Positions 53,395 to 64,000 of a DNA stretch of 64,000 bases are shown here, piece after piece. The stretch lies in contig CAWZYM010000151.1 in assembly GCA_963966185.1 (NCBI GenBank), positions 1,794,501-1,858,500 of the forward strand, written 5' to 3'. The translations under genes and the position numbers were made by a program. Position 1 is the first letter of the stretch. Every line of letters starts with the position of its first letter. Source of the stretch: Rhabditoides inermis (Eukaryota; Nematoda; Chromadorea; Rhabditida; Rhabditidae). Below the pieces are notes generated by a model, which was given only the letters and a program-made list of their open reading frames with translations, was not told where the DNA came from and searched no databases.

Positions 53395-56300
53395 TTACTT
53401 ACTTGAATACTTGAATGCTCCTTCAGCTTGCAAGCGCGGAGCCCATCTTTCGCCACAGTGAACGGTCTCGAGCTGCAGTTGCCCACTGCTTGTAGTCGTT
53501 CCTGCGCCCATAGAACAGTTTTGTATTATTGCGGACAGAATCTGCCCAGCGGGTTGGCGGCCGTCCGGGTTCTCGAGTGACGTTGCGCGGCCTCCAATCG
53601 GTAGTCGCCCGTGTCCATCGCCCGTCCGTCCTCCTTTGTATGTGTCCGGCCCATCTATGTTTGCTGCGCGCCATGTAGGAGGTTGGGTTGGTCAACGCGG
53701 ATCTTGCCCGCATGTCCTCGCTGCTCAGTCCCTCTTCTCGCTGCCGATAGAGTGAGTATCCCAGCATCTGTCGCTCCATTGCGCGGTGTGCGGTCTGGAT
53801 GCGACCGAGCGTGGTGGTAGTGTAGGCCCACGTCTCCGAGCCGTAACACAGTGCGGGGAGTACGCACGTGTTGAAGAGGTTCGCTTTGAGGTGTTTGTCG
53901 TTCAGCGTGCCCAGTGTCTCCTTGATGTTGCCAAATGCCGCCCATCCTGCTCTCGTTCTCCTTGCCAGCTCCGAAGTGAGGGTGTTCTTTGCGTTTATGG
54001 CCCGTCCGAGGTAGATGTACTCCTCCACCTCTTCGATTGCCTGGCCGGAAAGATGGATAGTCCCAGCGGCAGCCTGCTCGTTTCGGATGAACTGCGTCTT
54101 GCCGATGTTGATGCGCAGCCCGGCCTTCTCGCTCTCCGTGTTCAGCTCGTTCAGCATCCGTTCAGCATCTGCCGTGGTCTCGGTGATCAGCACAAGCACA
54201 ATGTCGTCAGCGAAGCGCAGATGGTTCAGCTTCTCTCCGTCCACTCGAAGGCCGTAGTCACTCCAGTCAAGTTGGCGGAAGACGACTTCCAGCGCAGCAG
54301 TGAAGAGTACCGGGGAGACAGTGTCTCCTTGCTTCACACCGCATCGCACAGGGATCTTCAGCTCGTTGGAGAAGAGCTTCAGAAGTAGCTGGTTGTTGTC
54401 GTAGCAGTCGGATAGCGCAGCCAGGTATCCCTCCTCGACGTTGAGCATCTCAAGAGCGCGTAGAAGGAATCCGTGGTCGAGCCGGTCGAACGCCTTCTCG
54501 AAGTCGACGAAGGTGAGCACTAGCGGGGTCTTGTATTCGCGGGCTCTCTCCACGACCTGAGAGACGGTCTGGAGGTGATCGGCGCAGCAGTAGCCGCTCC
54601 GGAATCCGGCTTGTTCTCGTGGTTGTTCGTCTTCCAGAGTCCGTTTCAGCCTGTTCAACAACACCTTGGAATAGGTTTTGTAGAGCAGGCTGAGTAGAGC
54701 GATCGGGCGCCAGTTGGAGAGCTTCTCACGGGGTCTTTTCTTCGGGAGTAGTACGAGCCGCGCCTCTCTCCAGCTGTCGGGGATGGGGGTCCCTTCCAGG
54801 TGAGTCGAGAACAGGCGTGCGAGGGCGCGGTGGAAGTTAGTTCCTCCCGCCTTCAGCAGATCGGCCGTGATGTTGTCAGGTCCGGGGGCTCGTCCTTTCG
54901 GCATCTGGGAGAGGGCGTGTCGCACTTCAGATGGGAGTACGGGGGGCACGTTTCCAGGAGTGTAGACCTTCCTCGGGATGAGTAGTCGGTCAGCGTAGAG
55001 AGTACTGTAGAAGTCGACGGTGGCCTCCTCGATGGCGGGTCGCGCGGTGATCATCTGGTCGTTGATCAGCAGTGCCTCCAGCAGGGATCGCTCGGTGGCG
55101 AGTCCTCTCTTCGCGATTTTGATGCTTCGACGATGCATAGCAGTGTCGCGGAGTATCTCCTCGCGGTACTTCGTCAGATCGTGTTTGAAGGCGGCGCGAC
55201 ACTGGCGGGAGATGATGACGAGTTCTAGTAGCCGACTCGGGTCTAGCGCGAGCTTCGCCCTTGTCTTCAGCAGGTCCCTCGTCCTCTCCGACAGTCTCCT
55301 TTCCATGTGGTTCGGCCCGGGAGCAGTTGCGACGGCGGCGGCCTCCTTGAGTGTGTTGAGCAGCTCCTCGTACGTCGGGTTTAGGCCAACGTGGTGTTCA
55401 ATGTAGGCGTGCGCTGCATCAGGGGCAAATAGAGTTGCCGGGTGCCGGGTGCTGTGACGTAGAGGTCGTCGCGGGATACGTAGCCGAGCTCGAAGAAGTC
55501 TGTGGTCGCCTCCTATAGAGAAGGGGGCGACCACGTCGACATCGGCGAGTAACAGGCGGTTGCTCGTCAGGAAGTGGTCGATCTCGTTGAGCGCTCGTCC
55601 GTTGGGCGATCTCCACGTCCACTTCCCCCGGCTCGGCTTTGAGAAAAAGCTGTTGCCGTGGAAGAGACGGATCTCCTCAATGAAGTCAGTGAGTCGATCG
55701 CCCTCCTCGTTCCGCTCTCCGTATCCGTTCGGCCCCACTCTGAACTCGCCATGCTTGCGAGTTCCGAGCTTGGCGTTGAAGTCGCCGCAGACGATCTTGT
55801 AGCGGGCCTTCTCCTCCTTGTATAGCTTCCGCAGGTCGCAGTAGAACTGCTCCTTCTCGTCTTCCGTCGCAGTGCTGGTCGGCGCGTAGCAGTTGAAGAT
55901 TGCGACGCGCACGTCACCGAACATTAGTGAAAGGTGGGCCAGCCGACTCGATATTACTCTCATCGACTGGATTGCGGACGTAGTTTTACCTGACACCGCA
56001 AACCCAACTCCTCCACTGCCGTTGCGGCAACGTGCTCCCATCACAACTTCCGTCCCGTCTCGTCTTCTCGTCCGCTTCTCTGTTGCCCTCTTCGTCTCCT
56101 GTAGGCATATGACGTCCCACTTGATCTTCTCCAGAGTGTCGAATAGCATCTCTTCCTTGGTAGCCTGGGACAGTCCTTGGCAGTTAAGTGTGCAAACATT
56201 GAAGTTCCTTTCCGGTTTTGTCGACCTCAGCTCCGGTGATTTCTCGCGCCCTGCCCTACCCGCTGGATCCCTCGTCGACGGAAGGGAGCGGTTGGGCGCC

Positions 56301-56530
56301 GGGAACTTGGGCGCATTGTGATTGCGACTGTCCATAGGGTACATCGAAAGATGTCTTTAGCCATGGATATGACTGGTGGGTGGCTGGCCCTGCCAGAAAG
56401 GAGTCCGGCCTAGAGTCCGTCTTGTTTCCCGTGTTCAGTTCAGCCATCCGCGGAATGCGAACGGCCTATCCAGCGGCACTAGCGTGGAGGCAAGGGAGAC
56501 GACCATGCGGAAGTCGCCCAACGGGAGTCG
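53395..56530 (-). mobile_element. RTE-type non-LTR retrotransposon, apparently full coding length
   Basis: The element holds the intact ORF 53423-56344. Downstream of its stop, CAAGTATTCAAGTAAGTAAG is a short repetitive 3' end of the kind RTE elements have in place of poly(A). Upstream sequence to about 56530 probably belongs to the 5' end. Target-site duplications could not be identified. Confidence 0.8.
53423..56344 (-). CDS. LINE endonuclease / reverse transcriptase polyprotein
   Basis: Uninterrupted 973-codon ORF. Residues about 45-290 are an APE-type endonuclease: FNVCTLNCQGL, DVICLQETK, VCGDFNAKLG, NEIDHFLTSN and a final GGDHRLL. The reverse transcriptase spans about 480-770: LSNWRPIALLSLLYKTYSK, EQAGFRSGYCCADHL, TFVDFEKAFDRLDH, VKQGDTVSPVLF, the catalytic LRFADDIVL and GLRINIGKTQ. 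The end has TRAGWAAF and a WAGHIQRR region. The element copies itself by target-primed reverse transcription. An alternative 63-codon frame at 56256-56447 overlaps the start; it may be an upstream ORF. Confidence 0.95.
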   Translation of the reverse strand: MYPMDSRNHNAPKFPAPNRSLPSTRDPAGRAGREKSPELRSTKPERNFNVCTLNCQGLSQATKEEMLFDTLEKIKWDVICLQETKRATEKRTRRRDGTEVVMGARCRNGSGGVGFAVSGKTTSAIQSMRVISSRLAHLSLMFGDVRVAIFNCYAPTSTATEDEKEQFYCDLRKLYKEEKARYKIVCGDFNAKLGTRKHGEFRVGPNGYGERNEEGDRLTDFIEEIRLFHGNSFFSKPSRGKWTWRSPNGRALNEIDHFLTSNRLLLADVDVVAPFSIGGDHRLLRARLRIPRRPLRHSTRHPATLFAPDAAHAYIEHHVGLNPTYEELLNTLKEAAAVATAPGPNHMERRLSERTRDLLKTRAKLALDPSRLLELVIISRQCRAAFKHDLTKYREEILRDTAMHRRSIKIAKRGLATERSLLEALLINDQMITARPAIEEATVDFYSTLYADRLLIPRKVYTPGNVPPVLPSEVRHALSQMPKGRAPGPDNITADLLKAGGTNFHRALARLFSTHLEGTPIPDSWREARLVLLPKKRPREKLSNWRPIALLSLLYKTYSKVLLNRLKRTLEDEQPREQAGFRSGYCCADHLQTVSQVVERAREYKTPLVLTFVDFEKAFDRLDHGFLLRALEMLNVEEGYLAALSDCYDNNQLLLKLFSNELKIPVRCGVKQGDTVSPVLFTAALEVVFRQLDWSDYGLRVDGEKLNHLRFADDIVLVLITETTADAERMLNELNTESEKAGLRINIGKTQFIRNEQAAAGTIHLSGQAIEEVEEYIYLGRAINAKNTLTSELARRTRAGWAAFGNIKETLGTLNDKHLKANLFNTCVLPALCYGSETWAYTTTTLGRIQTAHRAMERQMLGYSLYRQREEGLSSEDMRARSALTNPTSYMARSKHRWAGHIQRRTDGRWTRATTDWRPRNVTREPGRPPTRWADSVRNNTKLFYGRRNDYKQWATAARDRSLWRKMGSALAS

Positions 56531-57609
56531 CCATATAGATGAGTAAATAGATTAAGATTTATGCAAATGTTCAATTTTCAGCTATCAATGCCAGCCCGAT
56601 AGGGGGACGTACATATACATATTTCCACTGCACCCTCTTCTCAACTGTGATAGAAGCAACGTCGCTGGACTCAATCTTAATTGATGATCGCCACCGTTGG
56701 ACGCAGGTGAATGGACAATGACGTCATTTCCACATTTCAATGACAGGACGATGAGCCGATGAGATTGATGGCTGAAGTTTGTATATGTACGTCTTCATAA
56801 ACGCTGTGAGTGTTTTGCAAAAAAAGAGATATGTTTCGTCTTTTCAAGGTAAAACTAACATTTTGTTATTTTTATTCAAAAAGAAAAATAATAGCTGACG
56901 TTTTACTACTACGATGGTTCGCTGATGATTCGGCGATTACGATATGTTGGTTCTTATTAATCTTATTCAAGCAAAACTGTAACTACTGTACATTGAAGAT
57001 TGAAATGCTACGTCTCTTGATAATTGAAGATTCCGCTGCTTTTTGCTGAACATTCATTTGGCGTATCGTATGCGTATGATTAATTAGCGAAATGCACTAC
57101 AACTCATATTGTAGTAATGTAATTGTATAAAAACCTTATCGGTTATAAATATTCAACAGGAAATGAAGATGCCTTTCCGTTTCGGTTGTTACAATCGATA
57201 GCGCCGTTTGTTTATAGTGTCAATTCATAAATGTGTTTAGTAATAAATGTGGATATTCATATTCAAACAATCGGTACATTCTGGAATTTCACGGCGCCTC
57301 GAATTAACATTGTATTCATGAATCTCTGTTCGCTTTCTTCCCTCACAATCAGATGATGATATTAGTATTACTGTTATTGAAATGATAGCGCCGTCGGTTC
57401 TCACAGCTGACTGATTTCTCTTCTTACTCGCGTTTGAAGAGAATAACGAACTATTACTCGTTATATTCTTTATCGATTCGTCTCGTTTTAAAATATTTTA
57501 GTATTACGTAACCTCAATTAAATCTTTCGAAATGTTTTGATTAGAGTTAGAGCGCACTGTTTAGACTCTGGACTAAGTTTTTTTTTGTTTCTAGATTCCG
57601 TTTGCACTC

Positions 57610-58480
57610 ACACGGGCAGCCCACGCACTTGTGGTGGCAGATTTTGATGTAATTAAGCCCCTATACACAACTTTTTACGCTGAATCCGAATATGACCATA
57701 ACTTTTCCAAAATAGCATTTTTAAGGGGATTTGGCTTCGCACCGAATAGACTACCCTTGAAAACGACCTGTCAAACAACAGCAGCGCGGCGGAATGGTTA
57801 GTGAGTTAGGAAATCGGAAATGACGGTCGGTGGTTCTATCCTCGCTGCTGCCAGTGTTTTTGCATGGCTGGATATGTGATACTCGCTCTTCGAAGTTTGT
57901 GATACCGGCCGAGTACTGTTTCAAACAAACTGGGAAGGTCAACTGTCATGCGTGCCCTACAGCCTCATTCATAAGATGTCCAAAATGCGAGAACTTCAAA
58001 AACATCGTTGTGAACAGGATTATAGTTCTATTCTCGCAATAACTTGCGCGCGGTGGGGTAGATCAGAGGAAGACGGAGAGTCAGCTCTCGGCAATAGCAC
58101 GCCAAACAAGAGAGGCAGACGGTTATGGTACCGTATTTCGAACTGCAAGCGAGGTAGATCGAAAACTATCGATCTGGCGCAGGCTATACAATAAACAGTT
58201 ATGATTTTGCTCTCGGTATATTACACTGCAAAAACACTGGCAGCAGCGAGGATAGATCCACCGACCGTCATTTCCGATTTCCTAACTCACTAACCATTCC
58301 GCCGCGCTGCTGTTGTTTAACGGTCGTTTTCAAGGGTAGTCTATTCGGTGCTGGGCCAAATCCCCTTTAAAGTGCTATTTTGAAAAAAATATGGTCATAT
58401 TCGGATTCAGCGTAAAAAGTTGTGTATAGGGGCTTAATTACATCAAAATCTGCCACCACAAGTGTGTGGGCTGCCCGTGT
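57610..58480. mobile_element. Long-TIR element with tRNA-like sequence in both arms
   Basis: ACACGGGCAGCCCA at 57610 is inverted at the right end (58480). The arms stay similar for about 260 bp with scattered substitutions, and the spacer is about 350 bp. Each arm contains GGCGGAATGGTTAGTGAG and GGTTCTATCC, flanked by GCAGCG/CGCTGC, a degraded tRNA-like fold. No transposase frame was seen. Confidence 0.65.
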
Positions 58481-58610
58481 CAGCTCAACATTTCTCGTCG
58501 AAAACATTGTGTTGTCCAATAGTTTTACAGTAACTCAGTACTTAGTACCCTAAACTGTTTTACAGTGAAAATTTCATTTTACGATCACAGTTCTTTTTCG
58601 CGTGGCTGAC

Positions 58611-58680
58611 TCCGCATCTAGTGGTAACGCTCTCGCTTGGCAAGAATATGTTCGCGGGTTCAGTTCTCGCCAGTCACGCT
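58611..58680 (+). pseudogene. tRNA-like sequence
   Basis: It has CTAGTGGTAACGC (A-box-like) and GGGTTCAGTTCTC (B-box-like), with ends GTGGCTGA and CCAGTCAC that partly pair. The anticodon arm does not form cleanly, so this is a tRNA relic or SINE head. Confidence 0.4.
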
Positions 58681-59522
58681 TTTTTCAATTTGAAAACCTC
58701 ATTGATCTTTCTCTAACCACCCTAATGTCTCTCGTGAAAGCGTGAAACTCATGTGCGAGCCTACTATAGGTAATGCGAATCACAGCCAAATTCAACTACA
58801 AAACTGCGATCATCAGATACGCTATACTCGAGTCTTGAAAATTTGCATATCACGAGTTTCGCATGAGATTGTGCGGCGCGGAAATAGCAGAGAGGCGTGA
58901 AACCGTTCTGATAACTTCTCGAGATCTTTCAACTTAAGTACTTTTTTGTTAGAGAGCCATCAATGTTGTAGTACAATCTATACAATGTGTTGCATGAGAT
59001 AATCAATATGTGAATAACATTTGAATACTTCGCTAATTTTCAGTGTTAAACACGTGTTTGAAAAAGAGTACACGTGGCACAATTAACATATTTGTTTCGA
59101 TTCTGGAATGAATATGGTTATATGGTACATAGCCCGTGCAAATGGGGATTTGAGGGAAAGATTCGAAACGAATGCATCTTATGTGCATTACTTCTTCCTT
59201 CTTCCTCTTCCCTATGTCACACAGTTCTCATCATTGTGCATTGTCTCCGCATAATCTGATGTGATGTCACGTAGTTTCAAAGTATTTCGGTATTCGATTT
59301 CTCTTACGTCTATCCTTCTAATGTGCATTACTTATGCGTCCATCATTGTCGTAGTTAAACAATACCGCGCAATGTTACAATGTAGTGGAGAGCCTTGTAG
59401 CTCATCAATCGTCTTATCTTATCAGATCACTCATTTCGACAATATATCCAAATACATATATACATATATGCGATAAACAGATAAACTTCGTCCAGCCCCC
59501 TCCCTCCTGTTCTTCTCTCGGC

Positions 59523-59914
59523 ATGCCGCAGGTGCATCCGACACCGCGCCGCCAGGGCTGGTGGATATTCGCCCGCTTCTGCTCCCCCGTCGTCGTCCGA
59601 TCATTCCACAACAAGTAAGTACCAATAACATTTTGAACATTGAGCTTCCAGTCTCCTGTTGGTCTAAGTCGTGTTTGTGTTCGCATCGTTCATTTTATTA
59701 TTTTATAATCGGATCGTTGATAGGATCTTTGGACTCTTTTCCCTCCCTCCCCCCACTCTCTCTCCCTCCCTCCCCTGTCTCTGTTTTGATGTGTTCTATT
59801 CCAATTACATTTCTTTTCTTCACACTGCGAGACCACCCCGCCTAAATCTTCTGCTAATTCGATGTCATCGCTTTTCGCTCCCTGGCAGGCGTCAGTCCCT
59901 CGTTGTCCCCAACT
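59523..59914 (+). other. Candidate pair of coding exons of an unidentified gene
   Basis: Exon 59523-59614 starts ATG and reads MPQVHPTPRRQGWWIFARF onward, ending at GTAAGT. Exon 59889-59914 follows a good acceptor (CCCTGGCAG) with matching phase and ends at GTACGT. The next junction phase does not fit the RGS exons at 62788, so membership in that gene is not supported unless an exon is missing. Confidence 0.3.
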
Positions 59915-60067
59915 GTACGTCACACGCATCAACTATACGTCAAACCGTACTCACATTGACTTACAATGTCGATAACTGACTATTTCTCCCACTGGCGCAC
60001 TGTAGTAAAGAGACGGTTAGTTTTTTATCTTTGAGGAATGTTAAGCCATTCCCATGTCAAAACGAGA

Positions 60068-60608
60068 CATTCTCTTCTGAAAAGTACAAGCGTAAAGTAG
60101 CTCTGTTTGGGTTCATCTCAATTCAACAAAAGCACATGCATAAAACTATTATTTCTACACTAAACAATAAACACAAACCTGCTCTCTCAAACGATATGTA
60201 GAAACGTATACTTTATCGATAATTTATTAATAGGGGCTACATAATATATTTTCGTATTTCTTATGGAAGCTTTGTGAAAATCAATAAACAAACAGCTATA
60301 GAACAATCGTTAAGTTTACAATGATGTTTTCATTATTTTTGAATGTATACAAACACAAGAGCTTTTTCATATATGACTCATTTGATAAACGGGTTAATAG
60401 AATGTGAGGGTATAGAATGTGTGTGTGCAATAGTATATTCATATTGGCATTTGATCATTTGATTGTCAATGGATTTGTGATCGTTTTGAGAGAGCAGGTT
60501 TGTGTTTATTGTTTAGTGTAGAAATAATAGTTTTATGCATGTGCTTTTGTTGAATTGAGATGAACCCAAACAGAGCTACTTTACGCTTGTACTTTTCAGA
60601 AGAGAATG
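60068..60608. repeat. Near-perfect inverted repeat, 131-bp arms
   Basis: 60068-60199 and 60478-60608 are reverse complements apart from one single-base indel near the inner end. They are separated by about 278 bp. A transcript would form a long hairpin. No coding capacity. Confidence 0.85.
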
Positions 60609-60994
60609 AATGTCCTTTTGTTGAATTTCGAAGAAATTTTCTTCTTTTTTTAATGTATTTTAAACAACAAAGATAACAACAACAAAACAACGCGCGTGAA
60701 CGACGACGCAAATCACAAACAGTGGGCACATTATCGCGCTCTCCCGCACACATTCCGCATCACGAACCAATGAGCGCGCGGGGGCGGGGCTAGTGAGCGG
60801 GCCTTTCAGCGAATCAGCGAACAGCTGCACAACTGACAGACGTGCAGACCTAACCAGCGAACATACTTTTGGATATAAAACTATTGTTTCATGTTTTATT
60901 TTTGTTTATAGTTGTTCAACGGACGATTTAGAAACAAGATCTTGATATAACTCTGAAACAATTATTATTTTAATGATTTACAAGCGATTTTGGC

Positions 60995-61063
60995 GGCCCT
61001 CCGGGCCGAGCGTTTCTGCGCGCCGCTGGATAGGACCCAAACGATCGGCGCTTCGCGCCGATC
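60995..61063. other. Two adjacent GC-rich hairpins
   Basis: GGCCC TCC GGGCC at 60995-61007 and GATCGGCGC TTC GCGCCGATC at 61043-61063, both perfect stems. They lie in intergenic DNA; role unknown. Confidence 0.5.
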
Positions 61064-61965
61064 CTAATTTTGATTCTTGTTAACACTCGAAGATCGCGTT
61101 ACATATTTTTAAACTTACGATAAGTACACTTGTCTGGTTTAATGTCTTCTACACTTGTCTAGTTTTTCACAACTTCACATCACCATGATCTTTTGTATTT
61201 GAATTTAGTAGTTTAATTCAGTAGCAGTTTTTCATTCTCATGATACGATTCTGGGAACTGGAACTGGGTTTTGACTTCATTGCGATCTGTTCGCAGAAAT
61301 GGACCCGCATAAAACAGAGACGAATGACGAATTGTCGCCCGGCCTCGCCTACCAATACTAATTGTGTACTGGTAATTGAAATAAAAGAGGAGACACATAC
61401 CACTTAGAGAAAAAGAGGAGGAGAAAGTGGAGAGGGAAAGATTGGCGAGATTCACTATACCCCCTAATTGTAATTTTGCTGCAGTTGTGTACTTGATGTG
61501 AGTGAGGTTCAGTCAAAAGTAATCTGTGAAGATTAAGTATGAATTATGTACATTTCATATTATCGAAATGCTAAGCGAGATTAATGCAGATTAAGATTAA
61601 ATCACTGTGATTACTTATAAGAACATAAAGTTTCACTGCTGGATGAATAATAACACGGTATTTAATCGTCTTCCTCCGAAACCGCTATTTGATTTCTCGG
61701 TATTCGGAATGAATGTCCCCATTTTTTCGCGCTTGGAACCTCTTTTTTACTCTCGCGCTATCAAACCAGCAATTGTGGACACAATCTAGCAATTTGAACA
61801 TGACACACACATAAATTATCAAAGCTTCGAAGAAAGCTAGACAGCCATTCCAAGTCTCCAACACTACTTGCAACTTTCAGTATAACACATAGTGTGAATG
61901 GGAAGAATGAAAGAATGAAAGACAGGGGTTATTTCTGTGGGCCCACGCCACCGTCGTGGGAGTCT

Positions 61966-61969
<4 letters not shown>

Positions 61970-62014
<45 letters not shown>

Positions 62015-62020
62015 TAAGAG

Positions 62021-62058
<38 letters not shown>
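61970..62058. repeat. (GA)n microsatellite
   Basis: Two GA tracts split by a CGAGTAAGAGAGC interruption, in non-coding DNA. Confidence 0.9.
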
Positions 62059-62060
<2 letters not shown>

Positions 62061-62787
62061 TGCGCGCTCTCCCATTACCTATAACAATTTATAATTTTTG
62101 AGAAGTGATAAGAGTCGCAGGCGCAACGTCGCACGCGAAATAACTTCCGGCTCTCGAACAACTATTTACTAACTAAATTTACTAAAAAAGAAAATGAAAA
62201 CCGCAAACACCAAACCGTTTATTATGTACTGTGAAGTACAGGTGAGTGAGTGGGCGACTGAATGAATTCCAATTCAAAGTATGTATCTTTCGAAAACACA
62301 TCCCTCGTGCTCCATTGAACACTTTGAGACGATTCCGATTCCCTTTGTAAGATCCCCCCCCCTCTTCTCCCTCTTATGATTCGCATGCCTACAAACAGAT
62401 GTTTGTGTGTGTTAAAAAGTTAACTTGTTCCTCTTCCGAAATGACACAACAGCGGGCAAGAGAGAGGGGGAACAAACGAGCATATAGCAATCTGATATAC
62501 CGTATCCGCGGCTGTCTGCGGGCGCTCCCTCTGTGGCGCACTCTCTCGGTGCGCCGTGCGTGTCTGGGGTCTCTGTTCGGCGCGCGCTGTCTCGCCCGCT
62601 CCGCCCCATCGATCGCCGTTGGCGGGGCGGGGGCCTCTCTCCCCTCTCGCGCCCCTCTCTCCGTCACTCGTGATTGTGGACAGTTGGCTGTTCGTCTCGC
62701 GTCTCCCCTTCCACAACCATTCCCCCCATCCACTCCGAGTGCAGCTCTTCCCTCGGGGAGAAACACTCGCCGCACGCACGCTACCCT

Positions 62788-64000
62788 ATGAAGATTTGCT
62801 CGTTCTGCACGTCTATGGGCCAGTCGCAGAGGTACGCCTCCAGTCTCTCTCTCTCTTTTTCGGGGCGCCGCGCTCTTTTGCCACGGAGACGTTGCTGTCA
62901 CGTGCTTTGAGCCGAGCCAACACAGATTTGTGCGGGGTCCTATATCCATGAACTCCTTGACACCTAAGTATATGTACAGATTCCAACTATGTGTACTGGG
63001 TGATATTATTGGGTTTAGTATTTAATATCGTATTCTACATGTTCTCTCGTTTCAGCGGGAATGTCACCGACAAGAAGCCCGTAGCCAACGACAACTACGA
63101 TAAGTGAGTGTCTTGCGTCAGTTATCATACATTCAAAAGAGACCGCGCCTAAAAACTCGTATTCAACAGCAATTGCGTTCGGGGAAGCGCGCGCGCTCTC
63201 GCCACCAATAATTAGTCCTTTCTTCACTCGCCCTCCCCTGCAGTTCGCATCTCATTCCTCTCCCGCCGCGAATAGAACAGGAATCGAAGAAGCGCGCTTT
63301 TCCGAAACCGCTTCCTTCCCGCACACATGTGTGCATTATTGTTTACATCGGGCGCTTAGTAATCACTCTCGACTGTGACGAATGCCGCATATAATACGCG
63401 CCTTTTGTTTCGCGGTTCTCACTTGTGTGTGTGTGTAGTGTATGTGTGTGCTACCGTCTTTTCATGATATAATCATTTCATTCTCATAAACATACGTCAA
63501 CAGTCGAGCGAAAGAGAGAGGGGAAAGAGAGAGAGAGAGAGAGAGAGAAACAGACAGACAGAGAGGGGGAAGCGAGATACAATAATTCTTTTGCCCGCCA
63601 CTGTTTCTTAACGTCGTCAAGGTGACTTGATCCCTTTCGCGTCCGCGCCTCTCTCCATCTCGCACGCTCTCTCCCCTCTCCCTCTCCCTCTCACCCCCTC
63701 TCCCTCTCGCCTTCTTGAGATAATATGATTGCTGGGCCGGCAGCGGCTGCCGCTGTGAGTCTCTCTCACGCTATCCGCGTCAGTGTTGCTGGTTGACGCA
63801 AACCGTGGGGTGGACGCAAAGGGCGCGCCTAGGGGCAAATGAGAGTAATGGAGATTGAGTGAGAGAATGAGTGTATCCCATTTTCAGACCTCCCTATGAC
63901 GTCGTCTATGCCTGGTCCCAGTCATTCGAGAACCTAATGAAGGATAAAGGTACGCAGAGTGACGTCAGAGCATATTCTCATTTGCATATTTCAGCCGGTC
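62788..64000 (+). CDS. RGS-domain protein, 5' part (gene continues beyond window)
   Basis: Exons 62788-62831, 63056-63103, 63888-63949 and 63995-64000 (edge), all with matching phases. The product begins MKICSFCTSMGQSQSGNVTDK, and then YAWSQSFENLMKDKAG, the opening of an RGS domain. RGS proteins speed GTP hydrolysis by Gi/Gq alpha subunits and end G-protein signals. Cysteines 4 and 7 near the N-terminus suit palmitoylation and membrane attachment, as in small R4/B-type RGS proteins and C. elegans RGS-1/RGS-2. Upstream exons may exist. Confidence 0.8.
63514..63549. repeat. (GA)n microsatellite
   Basis: Short GA tract in intron 63104-63887 of the RGS gene. Confidence 0.85.

Larger units (their letters stand above)
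56531..59522. other. Intergenic region
   Basis: 3 kb without a supported gene. It contains a long-TIR element (57610-58480) and a tRNA-like sequence (58611-58680). Confidence 0.55.
59915..62787. other. Intergenic region or large intron
   Basis: 2.9 kb with no supported gene. It holds an inverted repeat (60068-60608), GC-rich hairpins (60995-61063), GA tracts (61970-62058) and a GC-rich stretch at 62500-62787, upstream of the RGS start. Confidence 0.5.

Overview
The window is nuclear DNA of a nematode, probably a rhabditid or diplogastrid. The evidence is many short exons with mostly 35-100 bp GT..AG introns ending in TTTCAG-type acceptors, cuticle collagens of the nematode type, an astacin (NAS) protease with EGF and CUB parts, an IRG-7-like lectin/EGF/vWA protein, eukaryotic tRNA genes and an RTE-type LINE. 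Long GA/CT dinucleotide tracts sit in introns and spacers throughout. Exon chains were built by hand by joining open frames at splice sites whose phases match; lengths are from those joins.

Layout. 1-7172 (+): 3' part of a large secreted C-type lectin/EGF/vWA gene. 7428-10552 (-): a BTB-BACK protein gene. 10728-20000: a direct tandem duplication of a 4632 bp unit. Each unit carries a 208-aa gene of unknown family, six tRNA genes (Lys-CTT, initiator Met, Pro-CGG, Met-CAT, Pro-AGG, Cys-GCA) and an astacin gene. Only the right-hand astacin is complete, because its first exons (20001-20588) lie outside the unit. 21103-24387 (-): a protein with an apparent HORMA-like N-terminal half, a PHD finger and a charged tail. 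24996-28609 (+): threonyl-tRNA synthetase, followed 357 bp downstream by an SR-tailed cyclophilin (28967-32283, +). 33206-39107 (+): a 26-exon gene for a secreted or membrane coiled-coil protein.

39758-44773 is an inverted repeat with 1.3 kb arms, each holding a complete TATA-driven cuticle collagen gene. A third, diverged collagen lies at 49530-51823 (-). From 44.8 kb to 62.8 kb the DNA is mostly intergenic. It holds an intact RTE-type LINE (ORF 53423-56344, -), a decayed relative (48960-49330, +), three inverted-repeat elements and tRNA-like sequences. The right edge (62788-64000, +) contains the first exons of an RGS-domain gene.

The collagens and the astacin fit cuticle/extracellular-matrix biology. 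The synthetase and cyclophilin are housekeeping genes, and the lectin/vWA and RGS genes suggest immunity/secretion and G-protein signalling. The points most worth a second look are the HORMA-PHD protein, two recurring intron-sequence families inside the coiled-coil gene, the near-perfect tandem and inverted duplications, and a tRNA-Pro whose copies differ by one acceptor-stem base.
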